The position numbers and the translations under genes were made by a program. A model generated the notes under the pieces. The model saw only the letters and a program-made list of their open reading frames with translations. It ran no database searches and had not been told where the DNA came from. From NCBI RefSeq assembly GCF_001718835.1, contig NZ_CP013443.1, forward strand, positions 1,736,001-1,800,000: DNA of 64,000 nt. The letters run 5' to 3'. Positions 18,447 through 27,825 of the stretch are shown piece by piece (position 1 is the stretch's first letter; every line of letters begins with the position of its first letter). The stretch is from Burkholderia cepacia (GTDB lineage: Bacteria > Pseudomonadota > Gammaproteobacteria > Burkholderiales > Burkholderiaceae).

Positions 18447-19888
18447 TGTTTGCGCTGAATGCACAGGCGGCGCTGCGGGTTCAGGTCGCGCTGGCCGCCG
18501 CGCTCGCGCTGGCCGGCTGCACGCTCGCACCGCGTTACGAGCGGCCGGCGGCGCCCGTGCCGGCGACCTATGCGCCTGTCGACGAGAGTGCCGCGCCGGC
18601 CGCGGCATCGCCGGCCGATGCCGCGCTGCTCGACGACTGGCGCACGTACTTTACCGATGCCGCGCTGCAGGCGTGGATCGACGCGGCGCTCGCGAACAAC
18701 CGCGACCTGCGGGTCGCCGCCGGCCGGCTCGAGGAAGCGCGCGCGCTGTACGGCGTGCAGCGCGCGGACCTGATGCCGTCGGTCGATGCGAATCTGGGTT
18801 ACGAGCGTGCGCGCCAGTACGACCCGGTCGTGCGCGAAAGCGCGATCAGCGGGCTGTATCGTGCGGGCGTGGGTGTCAGCGCGTACGAGCTCGACCTGTT
18901 CGGCCGCGTGCGCAGCCTGTCCGACGCGGCGCTCGCCGAGTATTTCGCGACGGCCGACGCGCAACGCACGGTGCGCATCGGCGTGATCGCCGACGTGGCG
19001 GGCGCGTACGTGTCGGAGCGCTCGCTGCACGAGCAGCTCGCGCTGGCGCAGCGCACGCTGGACGCGCGCGAACGCATGGCCGCGCTCACGCAGCGTCGTT
19101 ATGCGGCCGGCACGAGCGACGCGATCGAGCTGCGCTCGGCCGAGATGCTGGTGGCATCTGCGCGCGCATCGCAGGCCGCGCTGCAGCGCGAGCATGCGCA
19201 GTCCGTGCGGGCGCTGCAGTTGCTCGCGGGCGATTTCGCGCGCGTGGCGCCCGGCGACGGGCTGACGCTCGACACGCTCGCGATCGCGCCCGTGGCGCCC
19301 GGCGCACCGAGTGCGCTGCTCGAACGGCGGCCGGACATCCGGCAGGCGGAGGCGCGGCTCAAGGCCGCCAACGCGCAGATCGGCGCCGCGCGCGCGGCGT
19401 TCTTTCCGCGCATCACGCTGACGAGCGACTACGGCTCGGTCAGCGATGCGTTCTCGAGCCTGTTTGCCGGCGGCACGAGCGTGTGGACGTTCGCGCCGCG
19501 CATCACGTTGCCGATCTTCGCGGGCGGACGCAACCGCGCGAACCTCGACGTCGCGAACGCGCGCAAGCACATCGCGGTTGCCGATTACGAGAAGACGGTG
19601 CAAACCGCGTTCCGCGAAGTGGCCGACGCATTCGCCGCGCGCGACTGGATCGATCGCCAGCTCGCCGCGCAGCAGGACGTGTATGCGGCCGACGGCGCGC
19701 GGCTGAAGCTCGCGGAACGTCGATACGCGGGCGGCGTCGCGACGTATCTCGAACTCCTCGACGCGCAGCGCAGCACGTACGAGTCGGGGCAGGAGCTGAT
19801 CCGGCTCAAGCAGCTCAGGCTCGCGAATGCGATCGCGCTGTACCGCGCGCTCGGCGGCGGCTGGTCGCCGGCGGAAGCCGACGCGTGA
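18443..19888 (+). CDS. oprA: RND efflux outer membrane factor, lipoprotein (OprA/NodT family)
   Basis: A 481-residue TolC-like outer membrane channel of the NodT family. The signal peptide ends in LALAGC with lipidated Cys 26. Two tandem OEP repeats follow: about residues 70-270 and 285-475, each with the long coiled-coil helices of the periplasmic tunnel (AGRLEEARALYGVQ, SAEMLVASARASQAA). The ATG at 18443 overlaps the amrB stop (ATGA), so translation is coupled. With AmrA and AmrB it completes a tripartite pump. Confidence 0.9.
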   Translation: MMFALNAQAALRVQVALAAALALAGCTLAPRYERPAAPVPATYAPVDESAAPAAASPADAALLDDWRTYFTDAALQAWIDAALANNRDLRVAAGRLEEARALYGVQRADLMPSVDANLGYERARQYDPVVRESAISGLYRAGVGVSAYELDLFGRVRSLSDAALAEYFATADAQRTVRIGVIADVAGAYVSERSLHEQLALAQRTLDARERMAALTQRRYAAGTSDAIELRSAEMLVASARASQAALQREHAQSVRALQLLAGDFARVAPGDGLTLDTLAIAPVAPGAPSALLERRPDIRQAEARLKAANAQIGAARAAFFPRITLTSDYGSVSDAFSSLFAGGTSVWTFAPRITLPIFAGGRNRANLDVANARKHIAVADYEKTVQTAFREVADAFAARDWIDRQLAAQQDVYAADGARLKLAERRYAGGVATYLELLDAQRSTYESGQELIRLKQLRLANAIALYRALGGGWSPAEADA

Positions 19889-19992
19889 CGGTGCCGTCCC
19901 GCATGCGTGATATCCGGTAATGTGACCGCTGTCGGCGCGCGGTCGTGGCCGCGCGTTGGATACGCTGGTCGACACGACGCAGCGGAGCACGT

Positions 19993-20928
19993 ATGGGAAT
20001 CGATCCAGCCCGGCTGGGAGTGGCGTTCGCCGCCGGCATGGCGTTCGTGGCGGCGCAAGCGGCGCACGCGCAGGTGGCTGACGTCGCGGCAACAAGGCAG
20101 CCCGCGCACGCGCAAGCCGACGCGGCGACGATTCCTCCCGGGCCGGCCGCCGCGACGGTGAACGTCGCGGGCGTCGCATTGCCGGTCTTCACCTATCGCC
20201 CCGCGCATTGCGTACCGGCGACGCTGCTTATCGTATTCCATGGCGTGCAGCGCGACGGCGCCGCCTACCGTGACCACGCGATACCGCTTGCCGAGCGCAT
20301 CTGCGCGATCGTCGTCGCGCCGCAGTTCGACGCGGCGCGCTTTCCACGCAACGTTTATCAATATGGCGGCGCGAGCGCCGCGCACGGGTTGTCGCGCGAT
20401 CCGCGCCAGCCGCGCGCGCTGGTCGCGCCGCTCATCGACTGGGCACGGCGCGCATCGGGGATCGCCGCACCCCGCGTCGTGCTGCTCGGCCATTCGGCAG
20501 GCGCGCAGTTCCTCGATCGCGTTGCCGCGTACGGACGCGTGCCCGGCGTCGCGCGCATCGTGATCGCGAATCCGTCGACCTGGGTAATGCCGAGCGTGAC
20601 CGACGCCGCACCGTTCGGCTTCGGCGGCCTCGGCCCGGCGCATGCCGGGGACGATGCGCTGCGCGCGTATCTCGCGCAACCGGTGACCGTGCTGCTCGGC
20701 ACCGACGACACCGGCGGCAGGCACCTCGTCCACGGCAGCGAAGCGGACGGGCAGGGGGCCAACCGCTACGCGCGCGGCCTCAATGCCATTCGCGCCGCCC
20801 GGACCGTGGCCGCGCAACGCGGCTGGACGTTCAACTGGCGCCTCGTCGAGGCGCCCGGCATCGGCCACGACGCCGCCCGCCTGTTCGCATCGCCGGCCGC
20901 GCGCCGCGCGGTGCAGGACGACCGCTGA
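19993..20928 (+). CDS. Exported alpha/beta hydrolase
   Basis: A 311-residue protein with a hydrophobic signal segment (about residues 5-24, AHAQ cleavage). The alpha/beta-hydrolase features are LLIVFHGVQRDG (oxyanion-hole region, about residue 75), the nucleophile elbow GHSAG with Ser near 168, and a late GIGHDA with the catalytic His near 297. The acid is probably one of the Asp residues around GTDD. It resembles secreted esterases and poly(3-hydroxybutyrate) depolymerase-like hydrolases, but the substrate cannot be stated. ATG 19993 was chosen because it begins the signal peptide. It stands alone between two operons. Confidence 0.75.
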   Translation: MGIDPARLGVAFAAGMAFVAAQAAHAQVADVAATRQPAHAQADAATIPPGPAAATVNVAGVALPVFTYRPAHCVPATLLIVFHGVQRDGAAYRDHAIPLAERICAIVVAPQFDAARFPRNVYQYGGASAAHGLSRDPRQPRALVAPLIDWARRASGIAAPRVVLLGHSAGAQFLDRVAAYGRVPGVARIVIANPSTWVMPSVTDAAPFGFGGLGPAHAGDDALRAYLAQPVTVLLGTDDTGGRHLVHGSEADGQGANRYARGLNAIRAARTVAAQRGWTFNWRLVEAPGIGHDAARLFASPAARRAVQDDR

Positions 20929-21541
20929 TTCCGCTCCTTCTTCCCGCTTTTCAGACCGAGCGCGTGACGGTACGACGCCGTCGCGCGTGCATCGGCCTGG
21001 TTCTTCAATTGTCAAATGCGAATTTCAATTCTATTACGTGATTTTGATTATTCGGCGACAAAGTGACGCATGTAAAACGTTAAACTCGATCGCGCAAACG
21101 ATTGCGCGAAATATGGGTTGCGAGCGAGCCGGAAGTTAATTTCTTGTGGATTGAAAATCGCGGCGCGTTGCCGTTGTGAATCGGCAACGAATGGCGGATT
21201 GGTGCAGGATTATGGCCTTGCGGTATCGGATCGCCTGAAGCCATTGCCAGCATGCCTCCAGCGGGTTTTTGGAGGGTGCGACGGGAAATGTTCTTTATCT
21301 TCATACGGTTTTGGAATGTCAATCAGGATTGCAGATCAAAGTAAAAAGATTGTGAACTGACGGGAAACAATCATATGAATGGCGGTAAATCGAACATTGT
21401 CAGAAGCATTTGACAATGATTTACAGAAAACTTTCACGATTATCTCGATAATGCCGCCTCGTGACGGACGGGGCGAGCCAAGCGCTACCGGTTGTGTCCG
21501 CCACGTCGTCCCATTCTTTTGCCATTCATACGGAATCGATC
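20929..21541 (+). promoter_or_regulatory. Long A+T-richer regulatory region upstream of the fimbrial operon
   Basis: These 613 bases hold no credible gene and are clearly less G+C-rich than the surroundings. Two perfect inverted repeats lie 90-150 bases before fimA: CATTGTCA at 21395-21402 with TGACAATG at 21411-21418, and ATTATC at 21439-21444 with GATAAT at 21447-21452. A TTGACA at 21410-21415 overlaps the first repeat, but no good -10 at 17 bases is visible. A CCTCC/GGAGG hairpin lies near 21254-21275. Low G+C may reflect H-NS-type silencing or acquisition by transfer. Confidence 0.5.
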
Positions 21542-22054
21542 ATGAAGAAATCCCTCCTGTCCGCCGTCGCCTTCGCAGCGCTGTCCTCGTCGGCCTTCGC
21601 AGCGGGCACCGGCACGATCAACTTCACGGGCGAGATCGTCGCGGGCGCATGCGGCATCGATTCGGGCTCGGTCAACCAGACCGTCAACCTCGGCAAGGTG
21701 CCGACCAACGTGTTCAAGCAAGCTGGCGACAAGTCCACGCCGACCAACTTCGACATCAAGCTGACCGACTGCGACACGAGCGTCGCGCAGAACGCGTACT
21801 TCACGTTCACGGGCACGTCGAGCGCGGGCCAGCCGAAGCTGCTCGCCACGATCGGTTCGGCAACCAACGTCGGCATCCGCCTGCAGGCAGCGTCGGGCGA
21901 ATACCTCGACAACGGCGCCGAGCAGAAGGCACCGACCGTGCTGCAAAACGGCACGAACGTCGCACGCTTCGCGGCAATGTACGAAGCGACCGCAGCCGGC
22001 GTGACGCCGGGTACTGCCGAAGGCGTGGCGAACTTCACCGTCCGCTACCAGTAA
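21542..22054 (+). CDS. fimA: Type 1 fimbrial major subunit (FimA-like)
   Basis: A 170-residue chaperone-usher pilin. The signal peptide is residues 1-21 (SSSAFA/AG). The mature pilin has the paired cysteines of the Ig-like fold (GACGIDS and TDCDTS), an N-terminal donor-strand segment GTINFTGEIV, and the beta-zipper C-terminus ANFTVRYQ with penultimate Tyr. It polymerises into the fimbrial rod via the usher and chaperone encoded downstream. Codon use is typical of highly expressed Burkholderia genes. A strong hairpin follows the stop. Confidence 0.92.
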   Translation: MKKSLLSAVAFAALSSSAFAAGTGTINFTGEIVAGACGIDSGSVNQTVNLGKVPTNVFKQAGDKSTPTNFDIKLTDCDTSVAQNAYFTFTGTSSAGQPKLLATIGSATNVGIRLQAASGEYLDNGAEQKAPTVLQNGTNVARFAAMYEATAAGVTPGTAEGVANFTVRYQ

Positions 22055-22067
22055 GCCGCCGTACCGG

Positions 22068-22102
22068 GGAAGGGTGCGCGCACCCTTCCTCGTTCGTTTT
22101 TC
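22068..22102 (+). terminator. Hairpin between fimA and the usher gene
   Basis: A perfect palindrome with a 9-base-pair stem (GGAAGGGTG at 22068-22076, loop CGCG, CACCCTTCC at 22081-22089), followed by a T-rich tail ending in TTTTT. It can act as a partial terminator that keeps the usher, chaperone and tip subunit far below the major pilin, or protect the 3' end of fimA mRNA. Confidence 0.75.
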
Positions 22103-22139
22103 CTCCTTTCCCCCTTCATTGGACTTCCGGTAGCGCCGC

Positions 22140-24626
22140 GTGCGAATCAGACATTCCTTCCTTTGCGTCTCCGTGCTGGTTGTCGGCAGCCAGAGCCATG
22201 CGACGGAATTCAATTCGTCGTTCCTGAACATCGACGGCTCGAACAACGTCGATCTGTCGCAGTTCTCGCAGGCGGACTTCACGCTGCCGGGCGAGTACAT
22301 GCTCGACGTACAGGTCAACGACCTGTTCTACGGGCTGCAGGCGATCGAATTCATCGCCGTCGACGCGTCGGGGGCCGGCAAACCGTGCCTGCGCCCGGAG
22401 CTCGTCGCGCAATTCGGGCTGAAGCCGTCGCTCGCGAAGGACCTGCCGCGCTTCCAGGGCGGACGTTGCGTCGACCTCGGCGCGATCGAGGGGGCGACCG
22501 TGCGCTACCTGAAAAGCGACGGACGGCTCAAGATCACGATTCCGCAGGCTGCGCTCGAGTTCAGTGATGCGACCTACCTGCCGCCGGAGCGCTGGTCGGA
22601 AGGGATCCCCGGTGCGATGCTCGACTATCGCGTGATCGCGAACACGAACCGCAACTTCGGCACGGGTGGCGGGCAAACGAATTCGATCCAGGCCTACGGG
22701 ACGGTTGGCGCGAACTGGGATGCGTGGCGCTTTCGCGGCGACTACCAGGCGCAATCGAACGTGGGCAACACGGCCTACGCGGACCGCACGTTCCGCTTCA
22801 GCCGGCTTTATGCATTTCGCGCGCTACCGTCGATCCAGTCGACGGTGACGTTCGGCGACGACTACCTGACGTCCGACATTTTCGACACGTTCGCGCTGAC
22901 GGGCGCGTCGATCCGCAGCGACGACCGCATGCTGCCGCCTTCGCTGCGTGGTTATGCGCCGCTGATCTCGGGCGTCGCGCGCACCAATGCGACGGTGACC
23001 GTGTCGCAGGCGGGCCGCGTGTTGTACGTGACGCGCGTGTCGCCGGGCGCCTTCGCGCTGCAGAACATCAATACGAGCGTGCAGGGCACGCTCGACGTCG
23101 CGGTCGAGGAAGAAGACGGCAGCGTGCAGCGCTTCCAGGTGACGACGGCCGCCGTGCCGTTCCTCGCGCGCGCCGGGCAATTGCGCTACAAGGCCGCCGT
23201 CGGCAAGCCGCGGCTCTTCGGCGGCGCCGGCATCACGCCGTTCTTCGGCTTCGGTGAAATCGCCTACGGCCTGCCGTTCGACGTGACGGCGTACGGCGGT
23301 TTCATTGCCGCGTCGGGCTACACGTCGATCGCGCTCGGCGTGGGCCGCGACTTCGGCGCGTTCGGCGCGCTGTCGGCCGACCTCACACATGCGCGGGCGA
23401 AGCTGTGGTGGAACGGCGCGACGCGCAACGGCAACTCGTACCGCATCAACTATTCGAAGCACTTCGACGGGCTGGATGCCGACGTGCGTTTCTTCGGCTA
23501 TCGCTTCTCCGAGCGCGAATACACGAACTTCGCGCAGTTCTCGGGCGACCCGACCGCGTACGGCCTCGCCAACAGCAAGCAGCGCTACTCGGCGACGCTG
23601 TCGAAGCGTTTCGGCGACACGTCGACCTATTTCTCGTACGACCAGACGACCTACTGGGAACGCGCGAACGAGCAGCGCGTCGGCCTCACGCTGACGCGCG
23701 CGTTCTCGATCGGCACGCTGCGCCGCGTGAACGTCAGCCTGTCCGCGTTCCGCACGCTCGGCGCGGGCGGCAGCGGCAACCAGGTCTCGGTTACCGCGAC
23801 GTTGCCGATCGGCGGCCGCCACACCGTCACGTCGAACCTGACGACGGGTAGCGGCAGCACGAGCGTGAACGCCGGTTACATCTACGACGATCCGGATGGC
23901 CGCACCTACCAGATCAACGCGGGCGCGACCGACGGGCGCGCGTCGGCGAACGCGAGCTACCGCCAGCGCTCGTCGGCGTATCAGCTGACCGCGCAGGCGT
24001 CGACGCTCGCCAATGCGTATGCGGCCGCGTCGCTCGAAGTCGACGGGTCGTTCGTCGCGACGCAATACGGCGTTTCGGCGCACGCGAACGGCAATGCGGG
24101 CGACACGCGGCTGCTGGTGTCGACCGACGGCGTGCCCGACGTGCCGCTGTCCGGCACGCTCTCGCATACCGATTCGCGCGGTTACGCGGTGCTCGACGGC
24201 ATCTCGCCGTACAACGTCTACGACGCGACCGTCAACGTCGAGAAGCTGCCGCTCGAGGTGCAGGTGACGAACCCGATCCAGCGCATGGTGCTGACCGACG
24301 GCGCGATCGGCTTCGTGAAGTTTTCCGCCGCGCGCGGCAGCAACCTGTACCTGACGATGACCGACCCGGCAGGCAAGCCGCTGCCGTTCGGTGCGTCGGT
24401 GCAGGACGCGGCGAACGGCAGGGAACTCGGCATCGTCGGCGAGGGCGGCGCGGCGTTCCTGACCCAGGTTCAACCGAAATCCACGCTGGCGGTGCGCGCG
24501 GGCGAACGCACGCTCTGCACGATCGACACGCTGCCGAACCAGCTCCAACTCGAAGGCACGCCGATTCCGGTGACGTGCCAGACGCCCGGCGAGTCGCATG
24601 CGGCGACCGGCCGGACCGAACGATGA
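22140..24626 (+). CDS. fimD: Fimbrial outer membrane usher (FimD-like)
   Basis: An 828-residue usher, the expected length. The signal peptide is near residues 1-21 (SHA/TEFNSSFL). The mature start FNSSFLNIDGSNNVDLSQF is the usher N-terminal chaperone-subunit binding domain. The 24-strand barrel region contains DFxVSPGPFxINDL-like and SYRYS-like family patterns, and the C-terminal domain carries a paired Cys (CTID...VTCQ). It translocates pilins across the outer membrane. The GTG at 22140 is the only start giving a complete signal peptide; its ribosome site is weak. Confidence 0.9.
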   Translation: MRIRHSFLCVSVLVVGSQSHATEFNSSFLNIDGSNNVDLSQFSQADFTLPGEYMLDVQVNDLFYGLQAIEFIAVDASGAGKPCLRPELVAQFGLKPSLAKDLPRFQGGRCVDLGAIEGATVRYLKSDGRLKITIPQAALEFSDATYLPPERWSEGIPGAMLDYRVIANTNRNFGTGGGQTNSIQAYGTVGANWDAWRFRGDYQAQSNVGNTAYADRTFRFSRLYAFRALPSIQSTVTFGDDYLTSDIFDTFALTGASIRSDDRMLPPSLRGYAPLISGVARTNATVTVSQAGRVLYVTRVSPGAFALQNINTSVQGTLDVAVEEEDGSVQRFQVTTAAVPFLARAGQLRYKAAVGKPRLFGGAGITPFFGFGEIAYGLPFDVTAYGGFIAASGYTSIALGVGRDFGAFGALSADLTHARAKLWWNGATRNGNSYRINYSKHFDGLDADVRFFGYRFSEREYTNFAQFSGDPTAYGLANSKQRYSATLSKRFGDTSTYFSYDQTTYWERANEQRVGLTLTRAFSIGTLRRVNVSLSAFRTLGAGGSGNQVSVTATLPIGGRHTVTSNLTTGSGSTSVNAGYIYDDPDGRTYQINAGATDGRASANASYRQRSSAYQLTAQASTLANAYAAASLEVDGSFVATQYGVSAHANGNAGDTRLLVSTDGVPDVPLSGTLSHTDSRGYAVLDGISPYNVYDATVNVEKLPLEVQVTNPIQRMVLTDGAIGFVKFSAARGSNLYLTMTDPAGKPLPFGASVQDAANGRELGIVGEGGAAFLTQVQPKSTLAVRAGERTLCTIDTLPNQLQLEGTPIPVTCQTPGESHAATGRTER

Positions 24627-24642
24627 ATCAACGGACATTGCG

Positions 24643-25386
24643 ATGAAACTTCTTTCTTCTCTTTTCCTGCGGCGCGCGACCTGCGCGCTCGCAGCCTTCG
24701 GCACGCTGCTGGCGGGCGCCGCGCAGGCGGCGATCGTGCCCGATCGCACGCGCGTGATCTTCAACGAAGGCGAACAGGCCGCCGTCGTCACGATCACCAA
24801 CAAGAGCACGACATATCCGTATCTCGTGCAGTCGTGGCTCGAGGACGCGAAGGGCAACAAGATCACGTCGCCGCTGATGGTCGTGCCGCCGTTGCAGCGC
24901 GTCGAGGCGAACGAGCGCAACGTGCTGCGGATCGCGAAGCTGCCGGGCACCGAGCTGCCGGCCGATCGCGAATCGGTGTTCTACCTGAACATCCGCGAAG
25001 TGCCGCCGAAGACCGATACGCCGAACACGCTGCAGATCGCGCTGCATACGCAGATGAAGCTGTTCTACCGGCCGAAGGCCGTGCAGCCGGCGCGCGACGA
25101 GGACTGGACGCTGCCGATGACGTTGCGCGTCGATGCGGCCGCGCACAAGCTCGTGTTCGACAATCCGACGCCGTATCACATCACGATCGTCGACGTGGCG
25201 TCGGGTGCGCAGAAGACGCACGTGCCGCTGGAGCCGGTGATGGTGAGCCCGATGAGCACGGCCGACGTGCCGTTCAAGGCCGCGACGCCCGCGACGCTGT
25301 TCGTCACGCACGTCGACGATTACGGCGGCCAGGTGGCGGTCGAGTATGCGTGCGAGGCCGGTGCGTGCAAGAGCGTGAAGAAATGA
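24643..25386 (+). CDS. fimC: Periplasmic fimbrial chaperone (FimC/PapD family)
   Basis: A 247-residue PapD-like chaperone with a signal peptide ending AAQA near residue 27. The G1 strand and subunit-anchoring region are recognisable: DRTRVIFNEGEQAAVVTITN with the conserved Arg near residue 33, then YLVQSWLED, and YLNIREVPPK, the family signature. The second domain ends with a Cys pair (EYACEAGACK). It stabilises pilin subunits by donor-strand complementation and delivers them to the usher. Its stop overlaps the start of the tip subunit gene. The gene follows the usher rather than preceding it. Confidence 0.9.
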   Translation: MKLLSSLFLRRATCALAAFGTLLAGAAQAAIVPDRTRVIFNEGEQAAVVTITNKSTTYPYLVQSWLEDAKGNKITSPLMVVPPLQRVEANERNVLRIAKLPGTELPADRESVFYLNIREVPPKTDTPNTLQIALHTQMKLFYRPKAVQPARDEDWTLPMTLRVDAAAHKLVFDNPTPYHITIVDVASGAQKTHVPLEPVMVSPMSTADVPFKAATPATLFVTHVDDYGGQVAVEYACEAGACKSVKK

Positions 25387-26393
25387 GCGGCGCACGGCGA
25401 AACGCCGGCGGTGCGTACGCATGGCTGAGATGGTGCGTGGTCGCGCTGTTTGCCGCGATGGTTCAGCCCGCATGGGCGGTGCGCTGTGTCGCGGACGGCG
25501 GCGGCACGGTGCTGACGGAAGCGATCGGCAATGTTGCGTCGTATCCGACCGATGCGCCGGATGGATACGTGATCTGGGTGTCGCCGCCGCGCACGACGAC
25601 GGGATACTGCTACAAGGATCTCGGCGGCGACATGGCGACGTTCGGGGAGTCGATCTATTTCTATGCGAACCCCGAAAAGCAGACCCCGGCTGCGTGGGGG
25701 CTCGAGATCGGCATTCGCTATCTTGGCGAAGACTACTTCGGCCGCAGCAGTCAGCCCGGCGATGGCGTGAAGACGAATACTTACGTCGACTCTTGCTGGA
25801 CGTTCCCGAAGTGCGAGAGGTTTCCGCTGAGCATCACCTATCAGGTCGTGGTGCGCAAGCGCGGCAACTGGTCGCAGCCGCCGTCCGACATCTACGCGGT
25901 GTTCCAGTTCGATGGCAGAGGCGGCCTGAACTACATCAATCCGAGCTTTCGCTACAAGTTGAGCGGGCTGCAGAAACTCAAGCCGACGCCGTGCACGGTC
26001 GACGTGCTGGTGACGCCCGAGCCGGGCATCGTCAACTTCGGGCAGGTGCAGACGTCAGGCAACGGGTTCCTGCCGGCCGTGCCGCGCAAGCGGTTTTCGC
26101 TGTCGCTGACCAAGAAGTGCAGCATTCCGGTGCGCGTCGACGGTTACTTCGAAGCGACGAAGGGCACTGTGCAAAACGGCTTGCTGGTGCCTGAAAGCAA
26201 GAGCAACTTTGGCATCGGCCTGGAAGACAGTCAGGGCAAGCCGATCGAATTCAACAAGCAATTCACGCTCACGCAGTTTCCGGCCAACGTCGCCAACCAG
26301 AGCGTGACGCTTGATGCCGTGCTGAAGGCGTTCGGCCCGCCGAAGATCGGTCCGTTCAACGCGTCGGCGACGATCCGGATTTTCCTTTACTGA
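25383..26393 (+). CDS. Fimbrial tip subunit/adhesin (two-domain, FimH-like)
   Basis: A 336-residue exported protein, twice the length of a pilin. The signal segment ends near residue 32 (QPAWA/VRC). Residues about 33-190 form a receptor-binding-like domain with several cysteines (RCVADG, GYCYKDLGG, DSCWTFPKCERF). Residues about 195-336 form a pilin domain with the usual Cys pair (TPCTVDVLV and TKKCSIPV) and an alternating hydrophobic C-terminus ASATIRIFLY. This architecture fits a tip adhesin. The ligand is not predictable. The ATG at 25383 overlaps the chaperone stop (ATGA), so it belongs to the operon. Confidence 0.85.
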   Translation: MSGARRNAGGAYAWLRWCVVALFAAMVQPAWAVRCVADGGGTVLTEAIGNVASYPTDAPDGYVIWVSPPRTTTGYCYKDLGGDMATFGESIYFYANPEKQTPAAWGLEIGIRYLGEDYFGRSSQPGDGVKTNTYVDSCWTFPKCERFPLSITYQVVVRKRGNWSQPPSDIYAVFQFDGRGGLNYINPSFRYKLSGLQKLKPTPCTVDVLVTPEPGIVNFGQVQTSGNGFLPAVPRKRFSLSLTKKCSIPVRVDGYFEATKGTVQNGLLVPESKSNFGIGLEDSQGKPIEFNKQFTLTQFPANVANQSVTLDAVLKAFGPPKIGPFNASATIRIFLY

Positions 26394-26475
26394 GTTCGAG
26401 ACGGTGCGAGCGGCGTGCATTGCGGCGCAAGCCGCTCGCACCGAATTTCATTGACGGTGTTTCGGGGGAGACGAG

Positions 26476-27825
26476 ATGCAGTTGAGAAGCAGTGTGGTTG
26501 CGGCAGTGCTGGCCGCTTCGGCAATGAGCGCGGTTCACGCGCAGACGGTATCGGCGGGCGGTTATTCTCTGACGGTGTTGGGCGAGCTGGGCGGACCGCG
26601 TGGCAGCCAGAACTACGGTTCGGCCGTCAGCGCGGACGGCAAGACGATCGTCGGCTTCAACAGCACCTGGACGATACCAGGTCACTCATTCGCGTTTTCC
26701 TGGTCTCCCGCGGCCGGCTGGCAGCGGCTGGCCGCGCCGGCGAACGCCGAAGACTCTTATGCACAAACGGTATCGGCCGACGGTCGGATTGTCGGTGGCT
26801 CGATCGGCGCTACGCAAGCCGACAACAATTTCGATCGATGGGCGGTGCGATGGCCCGGCGACGGTCGCACGCAGACGATCGTGCCGCAAGCAGCGGGCCG
26901 GGCCAGCCGCGTTGAAGTCGGCAACCGCGATGGCTCCAGAATGGCCGGACATTTCTTCAGTACAGACGGCCGGAATGCGATGTTCCTGTGGGACGTGCGC
27001 AGCGGCTTCGCGAGCCTGACGCCGACAGGCGATTCGGCGGGACAGTTCTTGGCGATGAACCAGGCGGGCAACGCAGCGGCAGGTTTCGCCGGCAATGTCG
27101 ATGGGGTGTACGGAACCCGTGCATTCTTGTGGACCGAGAACGACGGGGTCCGGCTATTGCCGACGCTCGGCACGAAGGAGACGGTGCTGGATATCGCGTA
27201 TGGCGTGAGTGACGATGGACGGACGATCGTCGGGACGTCCGACACCGGAAGGATGCTGACGGCTCCGTACGGACCGGTACCGGAATCGAGAGCCGTGCGA
27301 TGGACGGATGGCGGCGATGCCGTTCAGTCGCTCGGTGTTCTCGACGGCGACGACTACAGCAGCGCAACCTCGATCAGTGCCGACGGGCGTGTCGTGATTG
27401 GCGAATCGGGCAATAGCCAGCGAGGCGGTCCGTCGCGCGTCTACATCTGGACACAGCAAAGCGGCATGCGCAGTCTCGATGCGCTGCTCGCGGCCGCGGG
27501 CATTTCGGTCGGCACGCTGAACTTGACCGGCTTGATCGGCGCCAGCCCGGACGGCCAGACCATCACGGGGCAAGGCTATCGCGAAGACGACCCCGACGGG
27601 AAGACGCAGTTCTGGCAAGTGCACATCGATGCAGCGACATTGCGGTCGCTGCCGCCGGCGAGTCCGGGCGCGGACACACTGCGCGTGCGGACGTCCCAGC
27701 CGAAGCTTGCGTCGTTCAAGTTGTCGGCGAAGCAACGCGCGCCGCTGCGCGGCAACGCGTGCGGCACGGGCGCCGGCCGTGCGTGGCTCGTGCAATGCCG
27801 GATGCCGATGCAAGCAGCACATTGA
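26476..27825 (+). CDS. Exported HAF-repeat protein
   Basis: A 449-residue protein with a signal peptide (cleavage near AVHA/QT, residue 23). The body is made of repeated units about 45-60 residues long of the type AVSADGKTIVGF, TVSADGRIVGGS, GVSDDGRTIVGTS, SISADGRVVIGES and GASPDGQTITGQG, with RAVRW or AFLW strands between them. This is the HAF/probable extracellular repeat, likely a beta-propeller. The family also occurs in autotransporter passengers, but no beta-barrel is present here. The C-terminus has a Cys pair. It starts 82 bases after the adhesin gene with a GGGGGAGACG ribosome site and could be part of the fimbrial transcript. The function is unknown. Confidence 0.75.
   Translation: MQLRSSVVAAVLAASAMSAVHAQTVSAGGYSLTVLGELGGPRGSQNYGSAVSADGKTIVGFNSTWTIPGHSFAFSWSPAAGWQRLAAPANAEDSYAQTVSADGRIVGGSIGATQADNNFDRWAVRWPGDGRTQTIVPQAAGRASRVEVGNRDGSRMAGHFFSTDGRNAMFLWDVRSGFASLTPTGDSAGQFLAMNQAGNAAAGFAGNVDGVYGTRAFLWTENDGVRLLPTLGTKETVLDIAYGVSDDGRTIVGTSDTGRMLTAPYGPVPESRAVRWTDGGDAVQSLGVLDGDDYSSATSISADGRVVIGESGNSQRGGPSRVYIWTQQSGMRSLDALLAAAGISVGTLNLTGLIGASPDGQTITGQGYREDDPDGKTQFWQVHIDAATLRSLPPASPGADTLRVRTSQPKLASFKLSAKQRAPLRGNACGTGAGRAWLVQCRMPMQAAH

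Noticed and set aside
15288..18608. An 1106-codon minus-strand frame opposite amrB
   Set aside because: It has low-complexity Arg/His/Glu composition and no motifs; the plus strand encodes a complete RND pump.
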